Origin: an uncultured Clostridia bacterium
GTDB lineage: Bacteria > Bacillota > Clostridia > Christensenellales > Borkfalkiaceae
NCBI GenBank assembly: GCA_944346885.1
Contig: CALVMR010000036.1
Coordinates: forward strand, 1 to 63,582
Reading direction: 5' to 3'
Length of the DNA stretch: 63,582 nucleotides
Made by a program: the position numbers and the translations under genes. The notes beneath the pieces are model-generated. The model saw nothing but the letters and a program-made list of their open reading frames with translations, was not told the DNA's origin and ran no database searches. Shown piece after piece: positions 26,333 through 34,851 of this stretch; the first letter of the stretch is position 1, and every line of letters starts with the position of its first letter.

Positions 26333-27412
26333 TTAAAACGCCGACAGGCTGAACCGGATCGACCCGCCCTCTGCCGCAAAGGTAAGTTCTTCGTTGCGGT
26401 ACGCGGCGTTCTCTTGCAACGTTGCCTCCGAAACGGAAACTTCTTTGCCGGTTCCGTCGTTGTAAACGAGCCGCACCGTATACCTGTGTTGCGGAACGTA
26501 CGCAAGGGTCAGCGTGATCATCCCGTCTTGGGTAAGTTCCCATTTGGAAAGATCCCGCGGATCGTTCGGGTCGAAAAAAGTCTGCACCTGTTTCGCGTCG
26601 GTGTTCTCCTGATGGTCCAAGTCTGTAAATGCTATGCAAAGACCATCGGTCTCCACGGAAAAGGGCTGAAATTCGACGGTCACATCCCATGTTTCCACGG
26701 GCACGGTCGGCTCCGCTTCTTTTACCGTGACCGTACAAACGATGCACCCGTTGTACGAAGAAACGTTGCTGCTTTGCAGGGCAAGAACGATCTGCGCCGT
26801 GCCCGTGTGCACTTTGGCGAGGTCGATCTTGACGGAACCGCCGACGATCATGCTGCCGTTGCCGTTGCGGTAGGAGAGCTCTAAGGCGTCGTTCGGGATG
26901 ACGGTTTGATCCGAAGAGAGGCACTCTTCGACCTTGACAAGAGAGGTGTAGCCCCAATCGGTCGTAAAGGCGAGCTCCGCCGTCCCCTCCCCCGCAACGA
27001 ACGAAGTTTCGTTGCCGCTATCCCACGCGAGGAAGCCGCGCGTATCGTCGGACTGCGGCGTATCGATAAACCCCGTTTCCACGGTCAGCGTCACGTTTTC
27101 GGCGGGCATGATATAGTTGAAGCGGTTTTCTTCCTCCGCGTCCTTTTCGCACGGCTGCCCGTTGTAATAGACCATTTCAATGGTGACGGCGCTGTACGAG
27201 GGCTCCACAACGGCGTACGCCTCCGTACCCGCCGTTGCCTTTGCCGTATGCCAGCCGAAAGAATACAGCGCGGAAGCGGGCGCCGTCACTTCGTATTCGG
27301 TTGCCGAACCGTCTCCTTCCGGGTTATCGCCGCCCGTGCCGCCGCAGGAAACGAGCAATGCGGCAGACCCGATCAGCAGCAGCGCAAGCAAACAGGAAAA
27401 GATCTTTTTCAT
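26333..27412 (-). CDS. Hypothetical beta-rich surface lipoprotein
   Basis: A 359-residue lipoprotein: signal peptide with lipobox LLVSC (Cys23), then a Gly/Asp-rich linker. Residues about 60-112 resemble an InlB-type beta-grasp repeat ending NYIMPAENVTLTVETG. Two further beta-rich regions follow, with a proline/glutamate linker (EAEPTVPVETWDV) near 230. No catalytic motif is seen. The ATG follows GAGGAGGAC. It is monocistronic with its own promoter, a terminator-like leader hairpin, and a strong terminator. A cell-surface binding or adhesion role is a guess. Confidence 0.65.
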   Translation of the reverse strand: MKKIFSCLLALLLIGSAALLVSCGGTGGDNPEGDGSATEYEVTAPASALYSFGWHTAKATAGTEAYAVVEPSYSAVTIEMVYYNGQPCEKDAEEENRFNYIMPAENVTLTVETGFIDTPQSDDTRGFLAWDSGNETSFVAGEGTAELAFTTDWGYTSLVKVEECLSSDQTVIPNDALELSYRNGNGSMIVGGSVKIDLAKVHTGTAQIVLALQSSNVSSYNGCIVCTVTVKEAEPTVPVETWDVTVEFQPFSVETDGLCIAFTDLDHQENTDAKQVQTFFDPNDPRDLSKWELTQDGMITLTLAYVPQHRYTVRLVYNDGTGKEVSVSEATLQENAAYRNEELTFAAEGGSIRFSLSAF

Positions 27413-27436
27413 ACCGTCCTCCTCAAAGGCGGAAGC

Positions 27437-27476
27437 CGTTAAAACAACTTTGCTTTCCGCCGTGCGGAAAGCAAAG
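27437..27476 (-). promoter_or_regulatory. Terminator-like hairpin in the lipoprotein leader (possible attenuator)
   Basis: Perfect 13-bp stem (27464-27476 with 27448-27460, three-base loop) followed on the minus strand by TTGTTTTAA, between the promoter and the lipoprotein ATG. Confidence 0.6.
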
Positions 27477-27498
27477 CCGCGGCTTTCGATTTATCCGT

Positions 27499-27527
27499 AT
27501 TATAGCACGCCGCCCCGCAAAAGGCAA
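27499..27527 (-). promoter_or_regulatory. SigA-type promoter of the lipoprotein gene
   Basis: Minus strand TTGCCT (27527-27522), 17 nt, TATAAT (27504-27499). Confidence 0.75.
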
Positions 27528-27590
27528 GGTCCTGAAAAAAATTTTTTCCCGCAAAACCGCAGACGCGCCCCGTCCGTTTTTTGCCTATGC

Positions 27591-27624
27591 AAAAGGGGCA
27601 AAGCTCCCCGCTTTGCCCCCTTTT
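27591..27624. terminator. Bidirectional terminator after the Nudix gene
   Basis: AAAAGGGGCAAAG (27591-27603) pairs with CTTTGCCCCCTTTT (27611-27624), with T runs on both strands. Confidence 0.85.
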
Positions 27625-27635
27625 TCCGCGAACGG

Positions 27636-28055
27636 TCATGCCCGCCCCGCCGCGCTTGCCTCTTCCTTCAATTTTTGCACGACGGGCGCGTCGGCGGGCG
27701 CCCACTGCGCCGCGTCCAGCGCGGCGACGGGCAGCCAGCAGAGCTGTTCGTGTTCGGTGCGCGTATACGGAGAGAGCAGCTCTACCACATAGGTATGCAG
27801 CGTAACGACGCGCTCCGGATACTCGTATGTAACGCAGGCAAAGGGGCGCAGCACGCGCGCCTTTGCGCACAGCTCCTCCGCAAGTTCGCGCACGAGCGCC
27901 TGTTCGGGCATTTCCCCCGCCTCGATCTTGCCGCCCGCAAATTCAAACTTATGCGCGATCTGCGCATAGCGGCTTTCGCCGCGCTTTGCCGCAAGCACGC
28001 AGCCGTCTTTGAGAATGACCGCCCCCACGACCTGCAAATGCTGTTTTTGTTCCAT
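27636..28055 (-). CDS. Nudix hydrolase, MutT-like
   Basis: Pyrophosphohydrolase of 139 residues, resembling the CTP/8-oxo-dGTP diphosphatase group. The Nudix box is intact: GGKIEAGEMPEQALVRELAEEL, at about 40-61, matches Gx5Ex7REUxEExGU except that the last Gly is Cys. The start ATG 28055 lacks a good SD, but it lies 29 nt after the spoVAC stop, so translation may be coupled. Substrate cannot be assigned from sequence; sanitising damaged nucleotides is the usual role. It is co-transcribed with spoVAC and ends at a strong terminator. Confidence 0.85.
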   Translation of the reverse strand: MEQKQHLQVVGAVILKDGCVLAAKRGESRYAQIAHKFEFAGGKIEAGEMPEQALVRELAEELCAKARVLRPFACVTYEYPERVVTLHTYVVELLSPYTRTEHEQLCWLPVAALDAAQWAPADAPVVQKLKEEASAAGRA

Positions 28056-28084
28056 AGCCAAACCGTCTGCCTCGAAAAAGTATT

Positions 28085-28537
28085 TTAAAGCCCCAGCAAA
28101 AAGTACAGCAGCCCCACCGCCGTGCCCGAAAGCACGCCGTAAACGAGGATCGGTCCCGCAACGGTGAACATCTTTGCCGCAAGCCCCGTGATCATGCCCT
28201 CCGCTTTAAATTCGAGCGCGGGAGAGGCAACGCTGTTGGCAAACCCCGTGATGGGCACGATGGAGCCCGCGCCCGCCGCCTTGCCGATGCGGTCGTACAC
28301 ACCCAGCCCCGTTAAAAGGCAGCCCAAAAAAATGAGCGCCATCGATACGCTGCCCGCAAGCTCGTCTCCCGAAAGAGAAAACACTTCTTCGAACACAATG
28401 CGCAAAAACTGCCCTATGCAGCAGATGAGCCCGCCCACGATAAAGGCGCGCAGGCAGTTGTGGAAATGCTTTGTGGGCTGCGCGAAAGAGCGCACATACG
28501 CCAAATAGTTCCGGTTAACGAAGGAACGCGCCGCCAT
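28085..28537 (-). CDS. spoVAC: Stage V sporulation protein AC
   Basis: Membrane protein of the SpoVA channel that moves dipicolinic acid into the forespore and out during germination. The 150-residue protein has the family core AGAGSIVPITGFANSVASPA and a KMFTVAGPILVYGVLSG helix, and a length normal for SpoVAC. Its ATG follows GAGGAGGGG. In most spore formers spoVAC sits with spoVAD and spoVAE(b). Here it is alone, followed by a Nudix gene, so the other subunits must be elsewhere or this is an extra copy. No SigG promoter could be identified confidently. Confidence 0.9.
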   Translation of the reverse strand: MAARSFVNRNYLAYVRSFAQPTKHFHNCLRAFIVGGLICCIGQFLRIVFEEVFSLSGDELAGSVSMALIFLGCLLTGLGVYDRIGKAAGAGSIVPITGFANSVASPALEFKAEGMITGLAAKMFTVAGPILVYGVLSGTAVGLLYFLLGL

Positions 28538-28679
28538 GCCGCCCCTCCTCTTCCGCGTGCGGCGGCACGCGGCTTTCGCGCTCGTCGCGCGTGCGGATCT
28601 CTCCCTCCGCCCGAACGGGAAATTTTGTCTTCATACACACAGTTTTCCCGCCCGTAAAGAGAAATATTCGTCCTTTTTT

Positions 28680-28708
28680 AAACGCCGCCGCCCGAACGGG
28701 CGGCGGCG
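28680..28708 (-). terminator. Hairpin after thrC
   Basis: CGCCGCCGCCC pairs with GGGCGGCGGCG around a four-base loop, seven bases past the thrC stop. The following T run is short. Confidence 0.6.
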
Positions 28709-28714
28709 CAATGC

Positions 28715-30202
28715 TCATTTTTGCTCGGCAAAGGCGAGCACCAAGGGATACAGCTTGTCTCCGTCGGCGACCTCGGTAAAGCGCACGGGCTTATCGCGCA
28801 GCTTGGAGAGGCTTGCGGGCACCTTCATCGCCGTGGCGATGTTCAGGTGCTTGATGGCTTTGAACGAATCTTTGATGTCGTTGCCGGTGATGGCGTACAT
28901 GACGTCCTGCGGGAACTTGTACGGGCTTGCCGTGGATACGACGACCATGGGCGCCGCGTCCTTTTCGTGCTGAGCAATGTAATTGCCCGCCGCGTACATG
29001 GCGCAGGCGGTGTGCGTATCCATGGGATACTGGTATTCTTCAAAAAATTCGTAAATGGTCTCCACTGTTTCGTCTTCGCCGCAAAAATCCGCCCAAAACA
29101 GTTCGGAAAGCAGCGCCTTTTCCTCGTCGTAGAGTGCGTACACCCCTTCGGCGGCAAGTTTTTCCATGCGCAGCCCGACGCGCACGGCGTTCCTGCCGGA
29201 AAGTTCGAACAAGAGCCGCTCCAAATTGGAAGAGATGAGGATATCCATGGAGGGAGACATCGTTTTGTAAAACTCGCGCCGTTTGTCGTACACGCCCGTA
29301 CGGATAAAATCGGTAAGCACGTTGTTTTTGTTGGAAGCGCAGATGAGCTTGCCTACGGGCAGCCCCATGCGCTTGGCGTAATATGCCGCGAGGATGTTGC
29401 CGAAATTGCCCGTGGGCACGGCAAAGTTGACTTCCGCCCCCGCATCGATCTGCCCCGAAGAAACGAGGTCGAGATACGCAGAAAAATAATAGGCGATCTG
29501 CGGCGCGAGCCTGCCGAAGTTGATGGAGTTTGCCGAGGAGAGGATCACGCCCTTTTTAAGCAGCTCTTCCTTATACGCGTCGCCGGTGAAGATGGTTTTT
29601 ACGGCGCTTTGGCATTCGTCGAAATTGCCGCGCACGGCAACGACGCGCACGTTGCCGCCCTCCTGCGTAGCCATTTGCAGCTTTTGCATTTTGGAAACGC
29701 CCTCTCCGGGGTAAAACACCATGATCTTGACGCCTTCCGCGTCCTTAAACCCTTCGAGCGCGGCTTTGCCCGTATCACCGCTGGTGGCAACGAGGATAAG
29801 CACCGTCTCCTTTTTTCCGCACAGGTCGCACCCCTTGCGCAGCAGATAGGGCAGCACGGTCAGCGCCATATCCTTAAACGCGCAGGTCGGGCCGTGGAAC
29901 AGTTCGAGCATGTACAGCCCGGCGTCGATCTTGACCAGCGGCGCGGGGTCGCTCCCTTCAAAGCGGGCGTACGCCTCTTCGCACGCCTTTACGAGACCCG
30001 CGGCATCGTATTCGTCTAAATATTTGGAAAGCACGAAGGCGGTGCGCTCGGCATAGCTCATGGGGAGCATGCTCTCCAACTCTTCCGCCGAAACCTGCGG
30101 AAACGCTTCGGGCACGAACAGCCCGCCGTCCGAAGCAATGCCCTGCACGATCGCCTGCGCGCCCGTAACGCTCTCTCCGCCGCGCGTACTGATAAACTTC
30201 AT
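28715..30202 (-). CDS. thrC: Threonine synthase
   Basis: PLP enzyme that converts O-phosphohomoserine to threonine. The 495-residue protein belongs to the longer class. Visible are the N-terminal MKFISTRGG and ASDGGLFVPE, the PLP lysine in CAFKDMAL (about Lys111), ATSGDTGKAALEGF and the phosphate-binding PTGNFGNILAAYYAKRMG. The ATG follows GAGG. Other threonine-branch genes are not adjacent. No T-box or other amino-acid riboswitch signature was found in the 205-nt gap upstream, so its regulation is not evident. Confidence 0.96.
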   Translation of the reverse strand: MKFISTRGGESVTGAQAIVQGIASDGGLFVPEAFPQVSAEELESMLPMSYAERTAFVLSKYLDEYDAAGLVKACEEAYARFEGSDPAPLVKIDAGLYMLELFHGPTCAFKDMALTVLPYLLRKGCDLCGKKETVLILVATSGDTGKAALEGFKDAEGVKIMVFYPGEGVSKMQKLQMATQEGGNVRVVAVRGNFDECQSAVKTIFTGDAYKEELLKKGVILSSANSINFGRLAPQIAYYFSAYLDLVSSGQIDAGAEVNFAVPTGNFGNILAAYYAKRMGLPVGKLICASNKNNVLTDFIRTGVYDKRREFYKTMSPSMDILISSNLERLLFELSGRNAVRVGLRMEKLAAEGVYALYDEEKALLSELFWADFCGEDETVETIYEFFEEYQYPMDTHTACAMYAAGNYIAQHEKDAAPMVVVSTASPYKFPQDVMYAITGNDIKDSFKAIKHLNIATAMKVPASLSKLRDKPVRFTEVADGDKLYPLVLAFAEQK

Positions 30203-30365
30203 TTTAGACCTCGCTTACATGCAAATACGCGCGGAAAAACGCCGCGCTTGTTCTGTGCTTTCCCCGAACGGAAAAAGCATTTTCCCTGTATGTACCTTGC
30301 TTTTTTCGCGGCGCGGCGCCCTGCCGCGCGCTATTTTTAACGGTTATAAATCCACGCCCTTTGCT

Positions 30366-30398
30366 TTTGCCCGCCGCACCGTTTGCGCGGCGGGCACG
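30366..30398 (-). terminator. GC-rich hairpin between the P-loop gene and thrC
   Basis: GCCCGCCGC and GCGGCGGGC form a strong stem just beyond the P-loop gene stop, but there is no T run. It could end or pause transcription. Confidence 0.4.
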
Positions 30399-30407
30399 CA
30401 AGAGCGG

Positions 30408-30815
30408 TCAAATGTATTTTGCGATAAAATCGGGCAAGTCTTCCTTGGCGGCGCTGCACGTAACGTACACGGTCAGCCCGTTTTGCTCGGCAAGGCGGTC
30501 GATGACGTAATAGAAAGCCGCCATGTCTTTCAGCTCTTTGCCCGCAATGCGCGCAGCCCCGTCGATGAAGAGATATTCGTTGTCGTTATTTGCGGCAACG
30601 ATCCCCTTGATGAACCCGATGAGCGCCTCTTCGCCCGCGATCATAAAATCGCCCGTATCGATGAAACGGATATCCCTTTGCAGGTCGTACATATAACGCT
30701 TGGTGTTGGTGATAAAGATCATGTGACCCTTAGCCGAAGCCACCTTTGCGTTTGCCTCGTCGATTAAGATCTTGGTTTTTCCTGTGCCTTTCGGCCCATA
30801 GATGATTTTGATCAT
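30408..30815 (-). CDS. Small P-loop ATPase of unknown function
   Basis: A 135-residue protein with an intact Walker A motif at the N-terminus (YGPKGTGKTK, about 6-15) and a probable Walker B in EYLFIDGAARIAG (about 80-92). Proteins of this size and layout are common in Clostridia and are usually annotated only as ATP-binding. There is no membrane segment or second domain. It has its own promoter, and ATG 30815 follows GGAGG. It lies between the citrate-synthase-like gene and thrC without evident link. Function is unknown. Confidence 0.8.
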   Translation of the reverse strand: MIKIIYGPKGTGKTKILIDEANAKVASAKGHMIFITNTKRYMYDLQRDIRFIDTGDFMIAGEEALIGFIKGIVAANNDNEYLFIDGAARIAGKELKDMAAFYYVIDRLAEQNGLTVYVTCSAAKEDLPDFIAKYI

Positions 30816-30866
30816 GGAAACCTCCGTTTATAGTTCGTTGAGCTGCAAATGCTTTGAGCTGCTTTT

Positions 30867-30895
30867 ATTGTACCCTATTTTTGCGCGAGTTTCAA
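30867..30895 (-). promoter_or_regulatory. SigA-type promoter of the P-loop ATPase gene
   Basis: Minus strand TTGAAA (30895-30890), 17 nt, TACAAT (30872-30867). Confidence 0.7.
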
Positions 30896-30992
30896 CCACT
30901 TTTTTGAAAAAATTTGTGTCGGAACACAAAAATTTTTCCGCCGCCTGCGTTCCGCGCAAAAATGCGGGGCACGGTCCGCGCCCGTTCCGCCC

Positions 30993-32390
30993 CTATTTCA
31001 GCCGCCCGAACGCGATAAATTCGCGGTGGCGGTCACGGTCTAACTGGCGGATCATGTTATCCAGCTCGTCGTCGCCCCAAACGCTGTTGCGCCCGGCGGC
31101 ATATTCGCTGTCTACGATCTCTTTCATCTTTACGACCAACCCGTCGCGCTTATCGATCTTGTGCCCTTCGGGGAGGAAATAATAATCGTTGATCCAATAC
31201 GCGATCCCCGCCAGCCCGCTGGCGTTGTTGATGGAAACGCGCGCGGGTCTGCCCAAGATCTTTTCGGTGTCGAAGATATTGTAGATCTCCGGGTCTTTGA
31301 GCATGCCGTCCGCATGGATGCCCGCGCGGGTGGAGTTGAACGCCCTCCCCACAAACGGCGTGTTGGGCGGGATGATGTAACCGAGCTCGTCCTCAAAATA
31401 GCGCGCGATGGCGGTTATGGCGGAAAAATCCATGCCGTTTGCCGTGCCGCGCAGCGAGGCGTATTCCAGCGCCATCGCTTCGAGCGGGCAGTTGCCCGTG
31501 CGCTCGCCGATGCCCAAAAGCGAACAGTTGACGGCGCTCGCCCCGTACAGCCACGCCGTGGCGGCATTGGTGACCACCTTGTAAAAGTCGTTGTGCCCGT
31601 GCCACTCCAACAGTTCGCTGGGCACCTCCGCATGGTGGTGCAGCCCGTACACGATGCCCTGCACGCTGCGCGGAAGGGAGGTGCCGGGGTAGTTGACGCC
31701 GAAGCCCATCGTATCGCACATGCGGATCTTGATGGGGATGCCACTCTCCCGCGAAAGTTTCATCAGTTCGTTGGCAAAGGGCACGACGAACCCGTAAAAA
31801 TCGGCGCGGGTGATATCTTCAAAGTGGCAGCGCGGCTTGATGCCGTACGCGAGCGCGCTCTTTACGATGCCGAGGTATTTATCCATCGCCTGCGCGCGCG
31901 TCAGGTTCATCTTTTTGAAGATGTGATAATCCGAACAGCTGACCAGCACGCCCGTTTCGGCAACGCCCGCCTCTTTGACCAGTTCGAAATCCTTTTCGTT
32001 GGCGCGGATCCACGTTGTGATCTCCGGGAATTTCAGCCCCAGGTCGCGGCAGGCTTGCAGCGCGCTCCGATCCTTTTCGCTGTACAAAAAGAATTCGCTT
32101 TGGCGGATGACGCCCTGCGGCCCGCCCAAACGCGCCATGAGCTTGAAAATATCCACGATCTGCTTGACCGTAAAGGGCGAGGTGGATTGCTGCCCGTCTC
32201 GGAACGTCGTATCCGTGATCCAGATCTCGGCGGGCATATCCATCGGCACGTTGCGGAAGTTGAAAACGACCTTCGGGATCTCGTCATACGGGTACAGGTC
32301 GCGGAAGAGCTCCGGGTTCTCCACGTCCTGCAATTCGTAATGATATTTATCCTCTTCGAGGAGGTTTCTGCTTTTGTCGAAGTAGATCAC
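30993..32390 (-). CDS. Re-citrate synthase-like enzyme of the isopropylmalate/homocitrate synthase family
   Basis: DRE-TIM metallolyase of 465 residues. TDTTFRDGQQS (about 60-70) is the family's metal/acyl-acceptor motif; HGHNDF holds the metal histidines. The protein lacks the LeuA C-terminal leucine-regulatory domain. Its N-terminus (FDKSRNLLEED..., PYDEIPKVVFN) and features such as GGPQGVIRQSEFFLYSEKDR match the clade that includes the (Re)-citrate synthase of Clostridium kluyveri, although databases often label such proteins 2-isopropylmalate synthase. It begins 3 nt after the aspartate aminotransferase stop. That neighbour makes oxaloacetate, which supports citrate formation toward glutamate. 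Exact substrate needs assay. Confidence 0.7.
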   Translation of the reverse strand: MIYFDKSRNLLEEDKYHYELQDVENPELFRDLYPYDEIPKVVFNFRNVPMDMPAEIWITDTTFRDGQQSTSPFTVKQIVDIFKLMARLGGPQGVIRQSEFFLYSEKDRSALQACRDLGLKFPEITTWIRANEKDFELVKEAGVAETGVLVSCSDYHIFKKMNLTRAQAMDKYLGIVKSALAYGIKPRCHFEDITRADFYGFVVPFANELMKLSRESGIPIKIRMCDTMGFGVNYPGTSLPRSVQGIVYGLHHHAEVPSELLEWHGHNDFYKVVTNAATAWLYGASAVNCSLLGIGERTGNCPLEAMALEYASLRGTANGMDFSAITAIARYFEDELGYIIPPNTPFVGRAFNSTRAGIHADGMLKDPEIYNIFDTEKILGRPARVSINNASGLAGIAYWINDYYFLPEGHKIDKRDGLVVKMKEIVDSEYAAGRNSVWGDDELDNMIRQLDRDRHREFIAFGRLK

Positions 32391-32393
32391 CTT

Positions 32394-33584
32394 TTAAAAG
32401 ACCTCCTTGACGAACTCTTCGATGCGTTTCAGCCCCTCGGCGATATCCTCTTTGGAGATGGCATAAGACAGGCGCACGCATTCATCGTCGCCGAACGCGA
32501 TGCCGGGCACCACGGCGACCCCTTTTTCCAGCAGCATGTCCGCCACGTCGAGCGAGCCCTCGATCTTCCTGCCGCGGTAGCGCTTCCCGTACAGCTTGTT
32601 TACGATGAGCATAATGTAGAACGCGCCGTCCGGCACGATGCAGCCCACGCCGCCGATGCGCCCGATGCGCTCGATCATGAATTTGCGCCTGTCGTTGAAG
32701 ATCTCCCGCATCTTCACCAGCTCTTCCTCGCTGCCTTCCAGCGCGGCGAGCGCCGCATACTGCGAAACGCTGGCGGGGTTGCTCGTGGCGTGGCTCTGGA
32801 ACGAATCGATGGCTTTGGCGACCTCCTTCGGCGCGGCAAGCCAGCCGATGCGCCAACCCGTCATGGCGTACGTTTTGGAAACGCCGTCTACGACCACGGT
32901 GTGCTCCTTCATCCATTCGCTTGCCCGCGCAATGGAAAAATGCTGCACGCCGTCGTAAATGAGCTTGGAATAGATCTCGTCCGAAAGCACCCAAACGCCC
33001 GCCTCTTCGCACACCTTTGCGATGGCGCGAATCTCCGCTTCGGTATACACGGCGCCCGTCGGGTTGGAGGGAGAGTTGAACACGAGCATCTTGGTCTTCG
33101 GCGTGATCGCCTTTTTGAGGTCGGCGGGGTCGATCTTGAAGTGGTTCTCCTTATGCCCCTCCACAAACACGCTGACGCCGCCGCAAACTTTTACGAGTTC
33201 TGGGTAGGTCAGCCAATACGGGGCGGGGATGATCACCTCGTCTCCCTTTTCGATCAGCGCAAACATCGCGTTGAAAATGGAATGCTTGGCGCCCGAAGAG
33301 ACGATGATCTGCGCGCGCTCGTAATGCAGACCCTGCTCCTTTTCAAACTTTTCCGCGATCTTGTCGCGCAGCTGCGGCAGCCCCGAAGAGGGCGTGTACT
33401 TGGTGCAGCCCGCGTCCAGCGCCGCTTTTGCCGCGTCGATGATGTGCTGCGGCGTGTTGAAATCCGGTTCACCCGCGCCGAAGCCGATGACGGACTTCCC
33501 CTCCGCTTTCATCGCTTTCGCCTTTGCCGTGATGGCAAGGGTCAGGGAAGGAGAGATGGATGCGATCCTCTTCGTAACGCTCAT
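32394..33584 (-). CDS. Pyridoxal phosphate aminotransferase, aspartate aminotransferase type
   Basis: Class I aminotransferase of 396 residues interconverting aspartate/2-oxoglutarate and oxaloacetate/glutamate. Visible motifs: FGAGEPDFNTPQHI, YTPSSGLPQLRDKIA, NSPSNPTGAVY (binds the substrate carboxylate and PLP), the Schiff-base lysine in VVDGVSKTYAMTGWRIGW (about Lys236) and a C-terminal VRLSYA arginine. The ATG follows AGAGAGG. It runs directly into the Re-citrate-synthase-like gene, suggesting a shared role in oxaloacetate/glutamate metabolism. Confidence 0.93.
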   Translation of the reverse strand: MSVTKRIASISPSLTLAITAKAKAMKAEGKSVIGFGAGEPDFNTPQHIIDAAKAALDAGCTKYTPSSGLPQLRDKIAEKFEKEQGLHYERAQIIVSSGAKHSIFNAMFALIEKGDEVIIPAPYWLTYPELVKVCGGVSVFVEGHKENHFKIDPADLKKAITPKTKMLVFNSPSNPTGAVYTEAEIRAIAKVCEEAGVWVLSDEIYSKLIYDGVQHFSIARASEWMKEHTVVVDGVSKTYAMTGWRIGWLAAPKEVAKAIDSFQSHATSNPASVSQYAALAALEGSEEELVKMREIFNDRRKFMIERIGRIGGVGCIVPDGAFYIMLIVNKLYGKRYRGRKIEGSLDVADMLLEKGVAVVPGIAFGDDECVRLSYAISKEDIAEGLKRIEEFVKEVF

Positions 33585-33624
33585 TTGTGTTTACCTCTCT
33601 ATATGAAAAATTTTCTTTTTCCTG

Positions 33625-33712
33625 TTTTATGCAGCGCAAAGTCCGCCCGCGGCTTTTATGCGGCGCAAATCGCGCCCGCGCCGCTCCTGACGGCAAAAAT
33701 TGCGCCCGCGGC
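33625..33712. repeat. Tandem 29-30 bp repeat, three copies
   Basis: Units 33625-33653, 33654-33682 and 33683-33712; the first two share TTTTATGC-GCGCAAA and CGCCCGCG. It fills most of the 129-nt gap between prfA and the aminotransferase gene. No promoter was found there. Confidence 0.75.
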
Positions 33713-33713
33713 T

Positions 33714-34790
33714 TTACCGCTCCTCTTTGCTGCCGGCAAGCTGCGCCTCGCGGTCGGCAATGGCAAGGCTGTCGAGCATGCCGCCGATCTCGCCCTGCAT
33801 AAAGCTGTCCAGCGAATACAGCGTCAGCCCGATGCGATGGTCGGTAACGCGGTTTTGCGGAAAGTTGTAGGTGCGGATGCGCTCGCTGCGGTCGCCCGAA
33901 CCGATCTGGCTCTTGCGGTTTTCGGCATAGTCGCTTTGGTACTTCGAATTATAATAATCGTACAAACGGCTTTTGAGCACCTTCATCGCTTTATCGCGGT
34001 TTTTCAGCTGCGAACGCTCGTCCTGGCAGGTGACCACGATGCCCGTGGGCAGGTGGGTGATGCGGATGCAGCTCTCCGTTTTGTTGATGTGCTGCCCGCC
34101 CGCGCCGCCCGAACGGTAGGTATCGATCTTCAAATCCTTTTCGTTGATCTCCACGTCCACGTCTTCGGGTTCGGGCAGCACCGCCACCGTCACGGTGGAG
34201 GTATGCACCCTGCCCTGCGATTCGGTTTCGGGCACCCGCTGCACGCGGTGCACGCCGCTCTCGTATTTGAGCTTGCTGTACACGCCCTTCCCCGCCACGG
34301 TGAACACCGCCTCTTTCATGCCGCCCAGCTCCGTTTCGCTCGCGTCGATCAGCTCGGTTTTCCAGCGCATGGAATCGGCATAGCGGCAGTACATGTTGTA
34401 CAGTTCCGCGGCAAATAGGCTCGCCTCTTCGCCGCCCGCCCCGCCGCGGATCTCCATAACGACGTTGCGTTCGTCGTTTTTATCCTTGGGCAGCAGCAAA
34501 ATGCGCAGCGCGTCTTCCTGCGCGGCGAGCTTTTCTTTGAGCGAATACCCCTCCTGCTCCAACAGCTCGCGCAGCTCCCTGTCGCCCTCCTCTTCGGCGG
34601 CGCGGAACGCATCGTTCATTTCGCGCTCGGTCTTTTTGTATTCGAGGTATTTTTCCGCCGTTTCGGAAATGTCGGCATGCTCCTTGGCGCACTGCGTCCA
34701 CCGTTCGGGCTTTGCAATGACCGCGGGGTCCGCCATCTCCGCCGAAAGCGCGTTGTATTTTTTTAAAATGTCTTCTAATTTATCGATCAT
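33714..34790 (-). CDS. prfA: Peptide chain release factor 1
   Basis: Class I release factor that reads UAA and UAG and triggers peptide release. The 358-residue length is standard. The catalytic GGQ is in RSGGAGGQHINKTES, and the RF1 opening helices (LEDILKKYNALSAEMADP) and the AGGEEASLFAAELY motif are clear. It lies 61 nt after the gene for the PrmC domain that methylates the GGQ glutamine, the usual pairing in Bacillota. Confidence 0.97.
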   Translation of the reverse strand: MIDKLEDILKKYNALSAEMADPAVIAKPERWTQCAKEHADISETAEKYLEYKKTEREMNDAFRAAEEEGDRELRELLEQEGYSLKEKLAAQEDALRILLLPKDKNDERNVVMEIRGGAGGEEASLFAAELYNMYCRYADSMRWKTELIDASETELGGMKEAVFTVAGKGVYSKLKYESGVHRVQRVPETESQGRVHTSTVTVAVLPEPEDVDVEINEKDLKIDTYRSGGAGGQHINKTESCIRITHLPTGIVVTCQDERSQLKNRDKAMKVLKSRLYDYYNSKYQSDYAENRKSQIGSGDRSERIRTYNFPQNRVTDHRIGLTLYSLDSFMQGEIGGMLDSLAIADREAQLAGSKEER

Positions 34791-34851
34791 GATACAAAAC
34801 TCTGTTCACGAAAAAAGTTTTGAATGAGACGAAAGCAATTTCGCGGACCCT

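Noticed and set aside
30203..30407. Possible T-box or riboswitch before thrC
   Set aside because: No AGGGTGGNACCGCG T-box signature or other conserved riboswitch core was found; only a GC hairpin is present.
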